From: Sedimentimonas flavescens
GTDB lineage: Bacteria > Pseudomonadota > Alphaproteobacteria > Rhodobacterales > Rhodobacteraceae
Length of the DNA: 64,000 nt
Reading direction: 5' to 3'
Assembly: GCF_019264375.1 (NCBI RefSeq)
Contig: NZ_JAHVAI010000009.1
Coordinates: 91,328-155,327, forward strand
The notes beneath the pieces were generated by a model. It worked only from the letters and a program-made list of their open reading frames with translations, was not told where the DNA came from and did not search any database. This document shows, in pieces, positions 54,160 through 63,229 of the stretch. Both the position numbers and the translations under genes were made by a program. Within the stretch, counting starts at the first letter, position 1. Each line of letters begins with the position of its first letter.

Positions 54160-56346
54160 CTAATAAAGCGAGCGCAGCAGGTTCTCGATGGCCTGACCAA
54201 GGGTTTCGTTGCGGTCGGGCTGGGTGCTGCGGCGAACGAGCTCGCCGTTGATCACGGGCACGCCGCCCTCGGGGATCGGGTCGCCCGAAGACCAGACCTG
54301 ACCGCCACTGTTGCGCCACTCGGACGGGTCCGCCATCGGCAGGGGGCGCGCGGGCAGGCCGTCTTCGACCCGCACCATGACCTCGCGCCAGATATCGGCA
54401 GGCAGGCCGCCCCCGGTCACACCCGACAGCGGGCGGTTGTCGTCATAGCCCATCCAGACCCCGGTCACGTAATCGGCGGTGAAGCCGATGAACCAGGCGT
54501 CGCGCGCGGCCTGGGTGGTGCCGGTCTTGCCTGCGATCTGGCGCCCCTCGATCCGGGCGCGGCGGCCGGTGCCCTGCTCGATACCCTGATGCATCATCCA
54601 CATCAGCTCGCGCGCGGCTCTCTCCGAGATCACCCGCTCGCCCATACCGCCGCCGGCGCCGAAAAGCGGTTCGGCATCGCCCTTGATGCGCAGCTCGTTC
54701 ATGCCGAAGGGCTCAACCGAGCTGCCACCGTTCAGGATGCCCGCGAAGGCGCCCGTCATCTCAAGCAGGGTGGATTCGGAAACGCCCAGCACAACGGCGG
54801 GGCCGGGGGCCAGATCCGAGGCAAAGCCGAAATCTGACGCGACCTTGCGCACCTGGTCAAAGCTGACCTCAAGCCCCACGCGCACCGTGGAGGTGTTGAT
54901 GGAATGTGCCAGCGCCATCCAAAGCGGGATCGGCCCCAGGAATTCCTTGGTGTAGTTCTGCGGCGACCAGTGGCCCGATCCGCGCACGTTCACCGTCAGC
55001 GGGCCGTCCAGAACGGTCGTATCGGGCGTCATGCCCATGTCGAGACCAGCCGCATAGACAAAGGGTTTGAAGGTCGAGCCGGTCTGCCGCTTGGCCTGCG
55101 TTGCGCGGTTGAACGCGCCCGACACTTTCGTGGCACGCCCGCCCACCATTGCGCGCACCGCGCCATCGGCGGACATGACGACAATCGCGGCCTCGGCCTC
55201 GGAGCCTTCCTTGACCTTGGTTTCGAAGACGGATTTCAGCGCCTCTTCCGCCGCGCTCTGGATGCGCTGGTCGAGCGTGGTGTGGATGATCACGTCCTCG
55301 GTCGTATCCTTCGACAGGAAGTCGGGCGTCGTATCCATCACCCAGTCGGCAAAATAGCCGCCCGCGCGGGCCTGTGCGGCCTCGGACAGCGTTGCCGGGT
55401 TGGCGCGTGCGGCCTGCCATTCGCCGTCATCCAGGTAACCCTGCTCATGCATCAGCGCCAAAACCATGCCTGCGCGCTCTTGCGCGCGGGTCAGATTGGT
55501 CGTGGGCGCATAGCGCGAGGGTGCCTTGAGCAGCCCTGCCAGCATCGCGGCCTGCTGCGGGTTCACATTCGCCGCCGAGATGCCGAAATAACGCTGCGCC
55601 GCGGCTTCGAAGCCGCGCGCCCCCGCGCCCAGATAGGCGCGGTTGAGGTAGATCGTCAGGATCTCCTCTTTGGAATACTTGACCTCCATCGCCAGTGCGT
55701 AGGGGATCTCCTTGATCTTGCGCTTGATCCCGCCCGAGCGGCAGTCGTCCTCATAGGCCGCCTCGGTCTTCCAGATCGCGGGGTCGTATTCGACGCCGAG
55801 GCAGAGCAGTTTCGCGACCTGCTGGGTGATGGTCGAGCCGCCGTTACCCTCAAGCGGGCCGCGCCCCTCGGACAGGTTGATCTTGATCGCCGAGGCGATG
55901 CCGCGCGGGCTGACGCCGAAATGGCGATAGAAGCGTCGGTCCTCGGTCGCGATGACGGCGTTCTTGAGATGCGGCGAGACGTTCTCGGCCGTGATCTGGC
56001 CGCCGAAGGTTTCGCCACGCCAGGCAAAGACCTGGTTGTTGCGATCCAGCATGGTGACCGAGCCGCGATAGCGCCCGTCGAGCAGCGCCGAGACGTCGGG
56101 CAGGCCCGCGTAGAAGTAGAAGGTGGCAAGGCCGACGATCATCGCGACAAAGGCTCCGGCGCGCCATGTCATGCCCCAGATCGCGCGCCAGATCAGATGC
56201 AGAAGCCCCATGATCGGGCCGCGCTTGTGCGGTGCACGCGGGGCCTTGCGGCGCTTGGCGGCTTTCTTGGGCGCAGCGGGCTTCGCCGCCGCTTTGTAGC
56301 GCTTGTCTGCCACCAAGGGCCCCTGCCGCCCACCTGTTCCTGCCAT
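54160..56346 (-). CDS. Class A penicillin-binding protein (PBP1A-like)
   Basis: From the ATG ending at 56346 the protein has 728 residues; a longer open frame upstream has no similarity. A basic N-tail (KKAAKRRKAPRAP) and one helix (about 65-95, AGAFVAMIVGLATFYFYAGL) come first. The glycosyltransferase-51 domain has the catalytic Glu in 'VIATEDRRFYRHFG' (about 134) and 'GGSTITQQVAKLLCLG'. The transpeptidase has SxxK in 'TGSTFKPFVYAAG' (about 423), SxN in 'AHSINTST' and KTG in 'AGKTGTTQAARDAWFIG'. It polymerises and crosslinks peptidoglycan. It is divergent from glnK. Confidence 0.94.
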   Translation of the reverse strand: MAGTGGRQGPLVADKRYKAAAKPAAPKKAAKRRKAPRAPHKRGPIMGLLHLIWRAIWGMTWRAGAFVAMIVGLATFYFYAGLPDVSALLDGRYRGSVTMLDRNNQVFAWRGETFGGQITAENVSPHLKNAVIATEDRRFYRHFGVSPRGIASAIKINLSEGRGPLEGNGGSTITQQVAKLLCLGVEYDPAIWKTEAAYEDDCRSGGIKRKIKEIPYALAMEVKYSKEEILTIYLNRAYLGAGARGFEAAAQRYFGISAANVNPQQAAMLAGLLKAPSRYAPTTNLTRAQERAGMVLALMHEQGYLDDGEWQAARANPATLSEAAQARAGGYFADWVMDTTPDFLSKDTTEDVIIHTTLDQRIQSAAEEALKSVFETKVKEGSEAEAAIVVMSADGAVRAMVGGRATKVSGAFNRATQAKRQTGSTFKPFVYAAGLDMGMTPDTTVLDGPLTVNVRGSGHWSPQNYTKEFLGPIPLWMALAHSINTSTVRVGLEVSFDQVRKVASDFGFASDLAPGPAVVLGVSESTLLEMTGAFAGILNGGSSVEPFGMNELRIKGDAEPLFGAGGGMGERVISERAARELMWMMHQGIEQGTGRRARIEGRQIAGKTGTTQAARDAWFIGFTADYVTGVWMGYDDNRPLSGVTGGGLPADIWREVMVRVEDGLPARPLPMADPSEWRNSGGQVWSSGDPIPEGGVPVINGELVRRSTQPDRNETLGQAIENLLRSLY

Positions 56347-56610
56347 TACCGTGATCCGATGCCTGCCGTTTTTCGGGACACTACACGCTCTGCCTCGGCT
56401 TGTGGAGCAACAAGAGATCACGATTCGGTTTGCTTGGCGCCTAAAAAATAGGCGATGCGCACAATTTGTGCAGATAGGAGCGGCTTCAGGCTGTTTTGAC
56501 GTGTTTCTGCGGGCGCGATTTCTTGTGCTGCAGATGCATATTCGCGCTTTTGAAGGGCATGGATGTCCTGCGTGGCATCGAAAGTTGCTGACAAAGGGAA
56601 GGGCGAACCA
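56347..56610. promoter_or_regulatory. Divergent region between the PBP gene and glnK
   Basis: These 264 bases hold both promoters. GCACAA-T-TTGTGC (56459-56471) is a 13-base palindrome and a possible operator. CCTAAAAAATAGG (56440-56452) is another A/T-rich symmetric element. No sigma-54 site with exact spacing was found; a near match is discussed separately. Confidence 0.4.
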
Positions 56611-56949
56611 GTGAAACTGATCATTGCAGCAATCAAGCCGTTCAAGCTCGAGGAGGTGCGCGAGGCGCTCACTTCGATCGGCGTGCGCGGAATGATGGTG
56701 ACCGAAATCAAGGGCTTTGGGGCGCAGTCGGGCCACACCGAGATCTATCGCGGTGCGGAATATGCTGTGAACTTCGTTCCCAAGGTCAAGCTCGAGATCG
56801 TCGTGGCCGACGCTCTGGCTGACGAAGTTGTCGACACGATCCTCAAGGCGGCGAAGACCGACAAGATCGGCGACGGCAAGATCTTCATTCTCGACGTCAA
56901 CCAGGCGGTCCGCGTCCGCACCGGCGAAGCCGGCGATGACGCGCTCTAA
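56611..56949 (+). CDS. glnK: PII nitrogen regulatory protein GlnK
   Basis: The GTG at 56611 gives 112 residues, the exact PII length, starting KLIIAAIKPFKLEEVREAL; an upstream ATG (56563) would add unrelated residues. The T-loop contains the uridylylated Tyr in 'HTEIYRGAEYAVNF' (about 51), and the ATP loop is 'GDGKIFILDV'. PII senses 2-oxoglutarate, ATP/ADP and nitrogen status. Pairing with amtB 24 bases downstream marks it as GlnK, which plugs the ammonium channel when nitrogen is plentiful. Confidence 0.95.
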   Translation: MKLIIAAIKPFKLEEVREALTSIGVRGMMVTEIKGFGAQSGHTEIYRGAEYAVNFVPKVKLEIVVADALADEVVDTILKAAKTDKIGDGKIFILDVNQAVRVRTGEAGDDAL

Positions 56950-56973
56950 GTAAAGCTCAGGGGAAGTGAATCA

Positions 56974-58329
56974 ATGAAAAACCTCTCGAAAATCACGGGC
57001 CTGACGGCAGCGGCGCTGCTGGCTGCCCTGCCCGCCTTCGCGCAGGAAACCGCCGCCGTCGCAGAAGCAGCCGTCGAGGCCGCTGCTCCGGTCGTGGACA
57101 AGGGCGACGTGGCCTGGATGATGACCTCGTCGCTGCTGGTGCTGTTCATGATCGTGCCGGGCCTCGCGCTGTTCTATGGCGGCCTCGTGCGCACCAAGAA
57201 CATGCTGTCGGTGCTGATGCAGTGCACCATGATCGCCGCCGTGGCGATGGTGGTCTGGGTCCTTTATGGCTATTCCTTCGCCTTCGGGGGCGGCACTTCG
57301 CCGTTCTGGGGCGGCCTGGGCAAGCTGTTCCTGTCCGGCGTGACGATCGACTCGGTCGCGGCGACCTTCTCGGATGGCTATGTGCTGCCTGAGTATGTCT
57401 TCATCGCGTTCCAGATGACCTTTGCCGCCATTACCCCGGCGCTTGTCGTCGGTGCTTTTGCAGAGCGCATCAAGTTCTCGGCGGTGATGCTGTTCACGGT
57501 GATGTGGCTGACCGTCGTCTACTTCCCGATCGCCCATATGGTCTGGGACGGCGCCGGCCTGATCTTCAACTGGAGCGCCATCGACTTTGCCGGCGGTACG
57601 GTCGTGCATATCAACGCTGGTGTCGCGGCCCTGGTCGCAGCCATCGTGATCGGCCCGCGGGTTGGCTTTGGCAAGGACATGATGGCTCCGCACTCGATGA
57701 CGTTGACCATGGTTGGCGCGGCGATGCTGTGGGTTGGCTGGTTCGGCTTCAACGCCGGTTCGAACCTCGAAGCGACCGCCGGTGCGACGCTTGCCATGAT
57801 CAACACCTTTGTCTGCACCGCCGCAGCGATCGTCAGCTGGGCTGCCATCGAAGCGATCTTCCGCGGCAAGGCCTCCGGGCTAGGTGCGGCGTCGGGTCTG
57901 GTCGCTGGTCTGGTTGCCATCACCCCTGCCTGCGGCACCACCGGCCCTGTCGGTGCGATCGTTCTGGGCCTGATGGTTTCGCCGGTCTGCTACTTCTTCG
58001 TGACCTCGGTGAAGTCGAAGTTCGGCTACGACGACTCGCTCGACGTGTTCGGTGTGCACGGCGTGGGTGGCATCGTCGGCGCGATCATGACCGGCGTGCT
58101 CTGCGCCCCGGCTCTGGGTGGCACGGGTTTCGTGGTCGAAGCTGGCACCATGGGGGCTCAGGTCGCCGCGCAGATCAAGGGTGTCGCCGTGACCATCGTG
58201 TGGTCGGGTGTTGCCTCGCTGGTGCTGCTCTACATCACCAAGTCGATTACCGGGCTGCGCGTCTCGACCGATGACGAGCGTCAGGGCCTCGACCTCTCGG
58301 CCCATGGCGAAAGCGCCTACCACTCGTAA
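56974..58329 (+). CDS. amtB: Ammonium transporter AmtB
   Basis: The 451-residue protein has a signal peptide (AAALLAALPAFAQ), a short linker and about eleven membrane helices. 'GLALFYGGLVRTKNMLSVLMQC', 'DFAGGTVVHINAGVAALVAAI', 'WVGWFGFNAGSNLEA' and 'DVFGVHGVGGIVGAIMTGVLC' are the AmtB pore signatures, with the twin pore histidines in 'VHINAG' and 'GVHGVGG'. It takes up ammonium and is blocked by GlnK. A strong terminator follows. Confidence 0.96.
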   Translation: MKNLSKITGLTAAALLAALPAFAQETAAVAEAAVEAAAPVVDKGDVAWMMTSSLLVLFMIVPGLALFYGGLVRTKNMLSVLMQCTMIAAVAMVVWVLYGYSFAFGGGTSPFWGGLGKLFLSGVTIDSVAATFSDGYVLPEYVFIAFQMTFAAITPALVVGAFAERIKFSAVMLFTVMWLTVVYFPIAHMVWDGAGLIFNWSAIDFAGGTVVHINAGVAALVAAIVIGPRVGFGKDMMAPHSMTLTMVGAAMLWVGWFGFNAGSNLEATAGATLAMINTFVCTAAAIVSWAAIEAIFRGKASGLGAASGLVAGLVAITPACGTTGPVGAIVLGLMVSPVCYFFVTSVKSKFGYDDSLDVFGVHGVGGIVGAIMTGVLCAPALGGTGFVVEAGTMGAQVAAQIKGVAVTIVWSGVASLVLLYITKSITGLRVSTDDERQGLDLSAHGESAYHS

Positions 58330-58351
58330 TCCGCAACACGTAAAAAATGAG

Positions 58352-58378
58352 AAGGCCCGGGGGTATCCGGGCCTTTTT
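58352..58378 (+). terminator. Rho-independent terminator of glnK-amtB
   Basis: AAGGCCCGG pairs with CCGGGCCTT around GGGTAT, followed by TTT. It lies 23 bases after the amtB stop. Confidence 0.9.
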
Positions 58379-58474
58379 GCGTTTCCCCCCCGACCTCCTC
58401 CACGGCGGACCCCAAAGGTATGGGGACAGCGCTTTGAGCATGCGGATTGCATTGCTGATGAGGACCGCAATGAA

Positions 58475-58504
58475 AAACGCGGGGGCGTTGCGGCCCCCGC
58501 GTTT
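58475..58504 (-). terminator. Terminator of the aminotransferase gene
   Basis: AAACGCGGGGGC pairs with GCCCCCGCGTTT around a short loop; on the minus strand it follows the aminotransferase stop by 26 bases and runs into TTCATTG. Confidence 0.82.
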
Positions 58505-58529
58505 CTTGTCGTTTCAATCCCTTGGCGGA

Positions 58530-59714
58530 TCAGACGCCGGCGTCGATGATCGCGCGGGCCAGAAGCGGCACGGTCTTGGCGTTCAGGCCCGCGATGTTCA
58601 GGCGCGAGTCGCCGACCATGTAGATGGCGTTGTCGAGGCGCATCTTCTCGACCTGCTCGGGGCTGGCGCCGATGCGCGAGAACATGCCGCGGTGCTGTGC
58701 CACGAAGTCGAACCGGTCCGAGTTCGACAGCTGGCGCAGCTCAGCCGCCAGCGCCTCGCGCAGGCCGAGCATGCCGTTGCGCACCTCTTCGAGTTCGGCC
58801 TCCCAGTCAGCGCGCAGCGCCGGGTCGGTCAGCACCATGGTCACAAGGCGCGCGCCGTGATCGGGCGCGAAGGAATAGGTCTGGCGGTTCAGATAGGCCA
58901 GGGTGCCCTGCGTGACCTCTTTCGAGGCGGCGTCGGACAGGACCATCAGGCAGCCGGTGCGCTCGCGGTAGATACCGAAGTTCTTCGAGCAGGAAGCCGC
59001 GATCATCACCTCGGGCAGGCGCGACGCGATCAGGCGGGTGCCCGCGGCGTCGGCCTCAAGCCCGTCGCCAAAGCCCTGATAGGCGAGGTCGATCATCGGG
59101 ATCGCGCCCTTGGCCTCAAGCAGGTCGGCGACGACGCCCCATTGCTCGATCGTCAGGTTGGCCCCGGTCGGGTTGTGGCAGCAGCCGTGCAACAGGACAA
59201 CATCGCCCGCCTTCACGCCCTCAAGGTCCGCCATCATCGCGTCGAAATCGACCGAGCGCGAAGCCGCGTCGAAGTAGCGATAGAGTTTGTAGTCCTGCTT
59301 CATGAAGGACAGGATCGACAGGTGGTTCGGCCAGGTCGGGTCCGACACCCAGATGGTCACGTCCGGGTTCGCCATGCGCGCAAGCTCAAACCCCATGCGG
59401 CAGGCGCCGGTGCCGCCCACGGTTTGCAGCGCGGACAGACGATCCTTCGGATAGTCGGCACCCAGAACCATGCCCGCCATGGCGGCGTGGAATTCGGGTT
59501 CGCCTGCCAGCGCGGTATAGGTCTTGGTGGTTTCCTTGTCCCAAAGCTGCTTCTCGGCGGCCTTGATCGCACGCATCACCGGCGTGCGGCCCTCGGCGTC
59601 CTTGTAGACACCGACGCCGAGATCGACCTTGTCCGTCCGGGGGTCGGCGCGGAACATGCCCATCAGCGCCAGGATCTTGTCCGGCGCCTGCGGCTTGAGA
59701 GAGTTGAACATCAT
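58530..59714 (-). CDS. Aromatic/aspartate aminotransferase (class I)
   Basis: The 394-residue protein has 'LGVGVYKDAEGRTPVMRAI', 'TVGGTGACRMGFELA', 'WVSDPTWPNHLSIL', 'HGCCHNPTGANLT', 'PMIDLAYQGFGDGLEADA' and the PLP Lys in 'ASCSKNFGIYRERTG', all of the TyrB/AspC group. It exchanges amino groups between aspartate or aromatic amino acids and 2-oxoacids. It overlaps the upstream sseA stop by four bases (ATGA), so the pair is coupled; a terminator follows it. Confidence 0.92.
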   Translation of the reverse strand: MMFNSLKPQAPDKILALMGMFRADPRTDKVDLGVGVYKDAEGRTPVMRAIKAAEKQLWDKETTKTYTALAGEPEFHAAMAGMVLGADYPKDRLSALQTVGGTGACRMGFELARMANPDVTIWVSDPTWPNHLSILSFMKQDYKLYRYFDAASRSVDFDAMMADLEGVKAGDVVLLHGCCHNPTGANLTIEQWGVVADLLEAKGAIPMIDLAYQGFGDGLEADAAGTRLIASRLPEVMIAASCSKNFGIYRERTGCLMVLSDAASKEVTQGTLAYLNRQTYSFAPDHGARLVTMVLTDPALRADWEAELEEVRNGMLGLREALAAELRQLSNSDRFDFVAQHRGMFSRIGASPEQVEKMRLDNAIYMVGDSRLNIAGLNAKTVPLLARAIIDAGV

Positions 59715-60568
59715 GCTTCTCCGGTTGCGACCTTGAGGTCGTTATACATGCCCCACTCGGCCCAGGCCCCGTCATAGACCGACCAGTTGCGGTGGCCCAG
59801 ACGTTCCAGCGCCAGCGCAAGGATCGCCGCATTCACGCCCGAGCCGCAGCTGCAGATCGCGGGCTTCGACAGATCGACCTTGGCGGCCTCGAAGGCGGCG
59901 CGCAGATCATCTGGGGATTTGAGCGTATTCGCCGGGGTCAGCAGATCCATCCACTGGACGTTCTTCGAGCCGGGAATATGGCCCTGGCGCAGGCCAGGGC
60001 GGGGTTCGGGATCGACGCCGATGAAGCGGCCATGGGCGCGCGCGTCGATGATCTCGTAATCGCCCAGCTTCGAGGCATGGGCGACCTGCGTGACGTCCTT
60101 GATCAGGCTGGCCTGACGCTGGACGGTGATGTGGCGATCGCGCATGACCGGGGGCAGATCCTCGATCTCGCGGCCCTCGGCCTGCCATTTCGGCAGACCG
60201 CCGTCGAGCACGGCGACATCGGTCTTGCCCATCAGGCGGAAGGTCCACCACACGCGGGGCGCCGAGAACACGCCCGCCTGATCATAGACCACGACCTGAT
60301 GGCCGTCGCCGATGCCCATGGCCCGCATCCGCGAGACGAACTTCTCGACCGGAGGCGCCATATGCGGCAGTTCCGAGCGCGAATCGGCGATCTCGTCGAT
60401 GTCGAAGAACCGCGCGCCGGGAATATGCGCGGCGTCATAGCCGGCCTTGGCATTGCGCGGATCGGTCGGCAGGAACCATGTGGCGTCAATAATCCGCAGA
60501 TCCGGGTCGTGCAGATGTGCCTCGAGCCAGTCCGTGGAAACAAGGGTTTTAGGATCATCCATCGCCAT
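59711..60568 (-). CDS. sseA: 3-mercaptopyruvate sulfurtransferase
   Basis: From the ATG ending at 60568 (GGAGGG upstream) the protein has 285 residues with two rhodanese domains. 'TLVSTDWLEAHLHDPDLRIIDATW' opens the first; the active Cys is in 'AICSCGSGVNAAILALALE' (about 236), and CGSG rather than the thiosulfate CRxG pattern favours mercaptopyruvate as donor. It moves sulfur from 3-mercaptopyruvate to thiols or cyanide. The neighbouring aminotransferase could supply mercaptopyruvate from cysteine. Confidence 0.92.
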   Translation of the reverse strand: MAMDDPKTLVSTDWLEAHLHDPDLRIIDATWFLPTDPRNAKAGYDAAHIPGARFFDIDEIADSRSELPHMAPPVEKFVSRMRAMGIGDGHQVVVYDQAGVFSAPRVWWTFRLMGKTDVAVLDGGLPKWQAEGREIEDLPPVMRDRHITVQRQASLIKDVTQVAHASKLGDYEIIDARAHGRFIGVDPEPRPGLRQGHIPGSKNVQWMDLLTPANTLKSPDDLRAAFEAAKVDLSKPAICSCGSGVNAAILALALERLGHRNWSVYDGAWAEWGMYNDLKVATGEA

Positions 60569-60672
60569 TGCGCGCCCTCCGTTTGCTTCAACGTCCTTAG
60601 CCTCAGAGGGCCAAGGGAGGCAAGAGTTCTGGGCGGTCCGAGAGCGAAAAGCGGCCCGCAACTGTCTCTGGG

Positions 60673-61146
60673 TCAGCTATGCTGCTTGAGTAGGCGCTGT
60701 TTTTGCCGATTCCAGTCGCGCTTGGCCTCGGTTTCGCGCTTGTCGGCCACCTTCTTGCCCTTGGCGATGCCCAGGAGCAGCTTCACCCGCCCCTTGTCGT
60801 TGAAATACATCTTGAGCGGCACGATGGTCATCCCCTCGCGCCCGATCGCCTGCCACAGCCGCGACAGCTCGCGCTTGGAGACCAGCAGCTTGCGGTGGCG
60901 GCGCTCTTCGTGGCCGAAGACGCCCGCCTCCTTATAGGCGGCGATGTAGGAGTTGATCAGCCACAGCTCGCTATTCTCGACCGAGGCATAGCTTTCGGCG
61001 ATGTTCGACTGTCCGGTGCGCAGCGATTTCACCTCGGAGCCGGTCAGCACGATGCCCGCCTCGAGCGTGTCCTCGACGGCATAGTGGTAACGCGCCTGCC
61101 GGTTTTCGGCGATCAGCTTGGAATTGGGATCGGACTTCTGGGCCAT
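60673..61146 (-). CDS. smpB: SsrA-binding protein SmpB
   Basis: From the ATG ending at 61146 the product has 157 residues. '[33 protein letters not shown]', '[23 protein letters not shown]' and the basic tail '[23 protein letters not shown]' are diagnostic. SmpB binds tmRNA and delivers it to stalled ribosomes. No ssrA gene was seen in the window. An in-frame start at 61221 has no family similarity ahead of this Met. Confidence 0.96.
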   Translation of the reverse strand: MAQKSDPNSKLIAENRQARYHYAVEDTLEAGIVLTGSEVKSLRTGQSNIAESYASVENSELWLINSYIAAYKEAGVFGHEERRHRKLLVSKRELSRLWQAIGREGMTIVPLKMYFNDKGRVKLLLGIAKGKKVADKRETEAKRDWNRQKQRLLKQHS

Positions 61147-61250
61147 GGTCGCACCGAGATAGGGCAGGGCAGGGCATCTGTCCAGTGCGACAGCGCGGAC
61201 CTTGACCGCCGCGCCCCGCAACGTATAGGCGCGATTCAGGGAGAGATCGC

Positions 61251-61700
61251 ATGTTTCTGCAGCTGTTCATCGGGTCGGTCATCATGGTGATGACCGTGAT
61301 CATCGCCGCTCTCAGCGCCTGGGGGATGGAGTGGGCTTTTGCGCGCTCGCGTCCCTGGTTGCTGCGCGAGCCGCACCGACCCAAGCTCATCCTGGTGGTG
61401 CTGGTCACCGCGCTTTGGGCGCTGGCCATGGTAACGGCGGGGGTCTGGCTCTGGGCCTTCTGTTTCCGCGCGCTCGGGATCTTCATCACCATGGAGGCCG
61501 CGGTCTATTTCGCGCTCGTGTCCTACACGACGCTTGGCTATGGCGACATCCTGTTGACCCATGAATGGCGCATCCTCGGGGGGATGGCGGCGGCCAATGG
61601 TCTGCTGAACATCGGCCTGCTGACGGCGCTTCTGGTCGAGGCGCTGCGTCAGGTGCGCCTGAGCCAGTTGCAGGCGCACCTTAAACGAGGCGAGGGCTGA
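61251..61700 (+). CDS. Two-helix-type potassium channel protein
   Basis: The 149-residue protein has an N-terminal helix ([20 protein letters not shown]), a second around 45-70 and a pore segment ending in the selectivity filter '[13 protein letters not shown]' (about 95-105), then a last helix and a short basic tail. It resembles Ion_trans_2 channels with TxGYGD. No regulatory RCK or cyclic-nucleotide domain is attached. Gating is unknown. Confidence 0.85.
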   Translation: MFLQLFIGSVIMVMTVIIAALSAWGMEWAFARSRPWLLREPHRPKLILVVLVTALWALAMVTAGVWLWAFCFRALGIFITMEAAVYFALVSYTTLGYGDILLTHEWRILGGMAAANGLLNIGLLTALLVEALRQVRLSQLQAHLKRGEG

Positions 61701-61702
61701 GC

Positions 61703-62152
61703 TTACGGATCGAGCATCAGCGCCTCGGCGACGATGCCGCCGAGCATCTCCTCGACCATGTCCATCTCGCCCTCGGGGTAGTCCCGGAAACCCACGGTGA
61801 TTACGCCGGGGCGCTCGGGGGTTTCATAGACGAAGATGTTGTAGGGGCAGAACTGCACGTTCGTCGGATCGATCTCCATCACCGCGCGCGACACTTTGGC
61901 CGAGCAGAACGAGAACACATCGGCGGCGGTGAAGATCACCTTGTCCGAGCCGACATCGGCACGCGTGCGCTCCAGCATCGCGCCGGTATGGCTGACGTGA
62001 TCGACCACAAGGCCCGCGCCGATGATTGCGTTCTCGACCGCGAAGGCGACGCTGCCGAAATCGTCCTCGACGTCCCAGCTATGGGCATCTTGCGCCTGCG
62101 CGGCCCCCGCGAGGGCACAGGCCGCGACGGCGGCCAGTATCGGGTGTTTCAT
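61703..62152 (-). CDS. Secreted DUF302 family protein
   Basis: From the ATG ending at 62152 (GGGAGAAATC upstream) the product has 149 residues with a signal peptide (KHPILAAVAACALAGAAQA). 'AVENAIIGAGLVVDHVSHTGAML' and 'VQFCPYNIFVYETPERPGVITVGFRDYP' match the DUF302 domain, a small alpha/beta fold of unknown role, often periplasmic and linked to sulfur or redox genes. It ends 3 bases from the convergent channel gene and is divergent from msrP. Confidence 0.83.
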   Translation of the reverse strand: MKHPILAAVAACALAGAAQAQDAHSWDVEDDFGSVAFAVENAIIGAGLVVDHVSHTGAMLERTRADVGSDKVIFTAADVFSFCSAKVSRAVMEIDPTNVQFCPYNIFVYETPERPGVITVGFRDYPEGEMDMVEEMLGGIVAEALMLDP

Positions 62153-62305
62153 GATTTCTCCCTTTTCCCTGCCGCCGCGGCGGCTTTCGTATTCCATTTT
62201 TAATATATTTAAGCGCCGTGGGAAGAGGTAACAATCGCGCTAGCTGTGTAACGGCGGGCCTGTTGGGAACGTATTCCTTTTATAGTCCCGACAGGAGGAG
62301 TTCCG

Positions 62306-63229
62306 ATGGCACATGAACGCGCGAAACTGAGCTGGTCCGATGTGACCCCCAAGGCCCAATTCCTGCAGCGCAGGACGCTGCTGGCGGGGATCGGGGCAAG
62401 TGCGGTGCTCGGCGCGCTACCCGCGCAGGCCAAGATCGCGGCGCGACCCTCGGCCTATTCGACCGATGCCAAGCCCAACACCTTCGAAGAGATCACCACC
62501 TATAATAACTTCTACGAGTTCGGTTGGGACAAGACCGACCCGGCCCGCCATGCGGGCAAGCTGCGCACCGATCCCTGGTCGGTCGAGATCGCCGGGCTGG
62601 TCGAGCGCCCCGGCAGCTATGCGCTCGATGACATCCTGAAGAACGTGACCCTGGAAGAGCGGATCTACCGGCTGCGCTGCGTCGAGGCCTGGTCCATGGT
62701 GATCCCCTGGATCGGCTTTCCGCTGGCCGATCTGCTGAACCGCGCGGGCGTGCAGCCCGGTGCGAAATATGTGGCGTTCGAGACCTTGCTGCGCCCCGAG
62801 GAAATGCCCGGCCAGCGCGGCGGCGGGATCGACTGGCCCTATGTCGAGGGGCTACGCCTCGACGAGGCGATGCATCCGCTCACGATACTTGCCTCAGGGC
62901 TATATGGCGAAGAGCTGCCCAAGCAGAACGGCGCCCCGCTGCGACTGGTCGTGCCGTGGAAGTATGGCTTCAAGTCGATCAAGAGCATCGTCAGGATCAC
63001 CCTGACCGATGCGATGCCGCGCACCACATGGAAAGCCCTGCAGCCGCGCGAATACGGGTTCTACGCGAATGTGAACCCGGAGGTGGATCACCCCCGCTGG
63101 TCGCAGGCGACCGAGCGCCGGATCGGTGCGGGCCTCTTTGCCAAGCGCGAGCCGACGCTGATGTTCAACGGCTATGCCGATGAGGTCGCCGGCCTCTATG
63201 CCGGGATGGACCTGAGGGTGAACTATTGA
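62306..63229 (+). CDS. msrP: Protein-methionine-sulfoxide reductase catalytic subunit MsrP
   Basis: The 307-residue protein has a Tat signal ([18 protein letters not shown]). The molybdopterin-binding Cys is in '[18 protein letters not shown]' (about 132), followed by '[15 protein letters not shown]', '[16 protein letters not shown]' and '[16 protein letters not shown]', all MsrP (YedY) hallmarks. It repairs oxidised methionines of periplasmic proteins using electrons from MsrQ. GGAGGAGTTCC precedes ATG 62306. The stop is coupled to msrQ (TGATG). Confidence 0.95.
   Translation: MAHERAKLSWSDVTPKAQFLQRRTLLAGIGASAVLGALPAQAKIAARPSAYSTDAKPNTFEEITTYNNFYEFGWDKTDPARHAGKLRTDPWSVEIAGLVERPGSYALDDILKNVTLEERIYRLRCVEAWSMVIPWIGFPLADLLNRAGVQPGAKYVAFETLLRPEEMPGQRGGGIDWPYVEGLRLDEAMHPLTILASGLYGEELPKQNGAPLRLVVPWKYGFKSIKSIVRITLTDAMPRTTWKALQPREYGFYANVNPEVDHPRWSQATERRIGAGLFAKREPTLMFNGYADEVAGLYAGMDLRVNY

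Noticed and set aside
54904..56451. A 515-codon frame antisense to the penicillin-binding protein gene
   Set aside because: It overlaps well-defined GT51 and transpeptidase motifs and has no similarity of its own.
56347..56736. N-terminal extension of the penicillin-binding protein up to 56736
   Set aside because: The extension would cover glnK and its upstream region and shows no family similarity; the start ending at 56346 precedes the basic tail and the helix.
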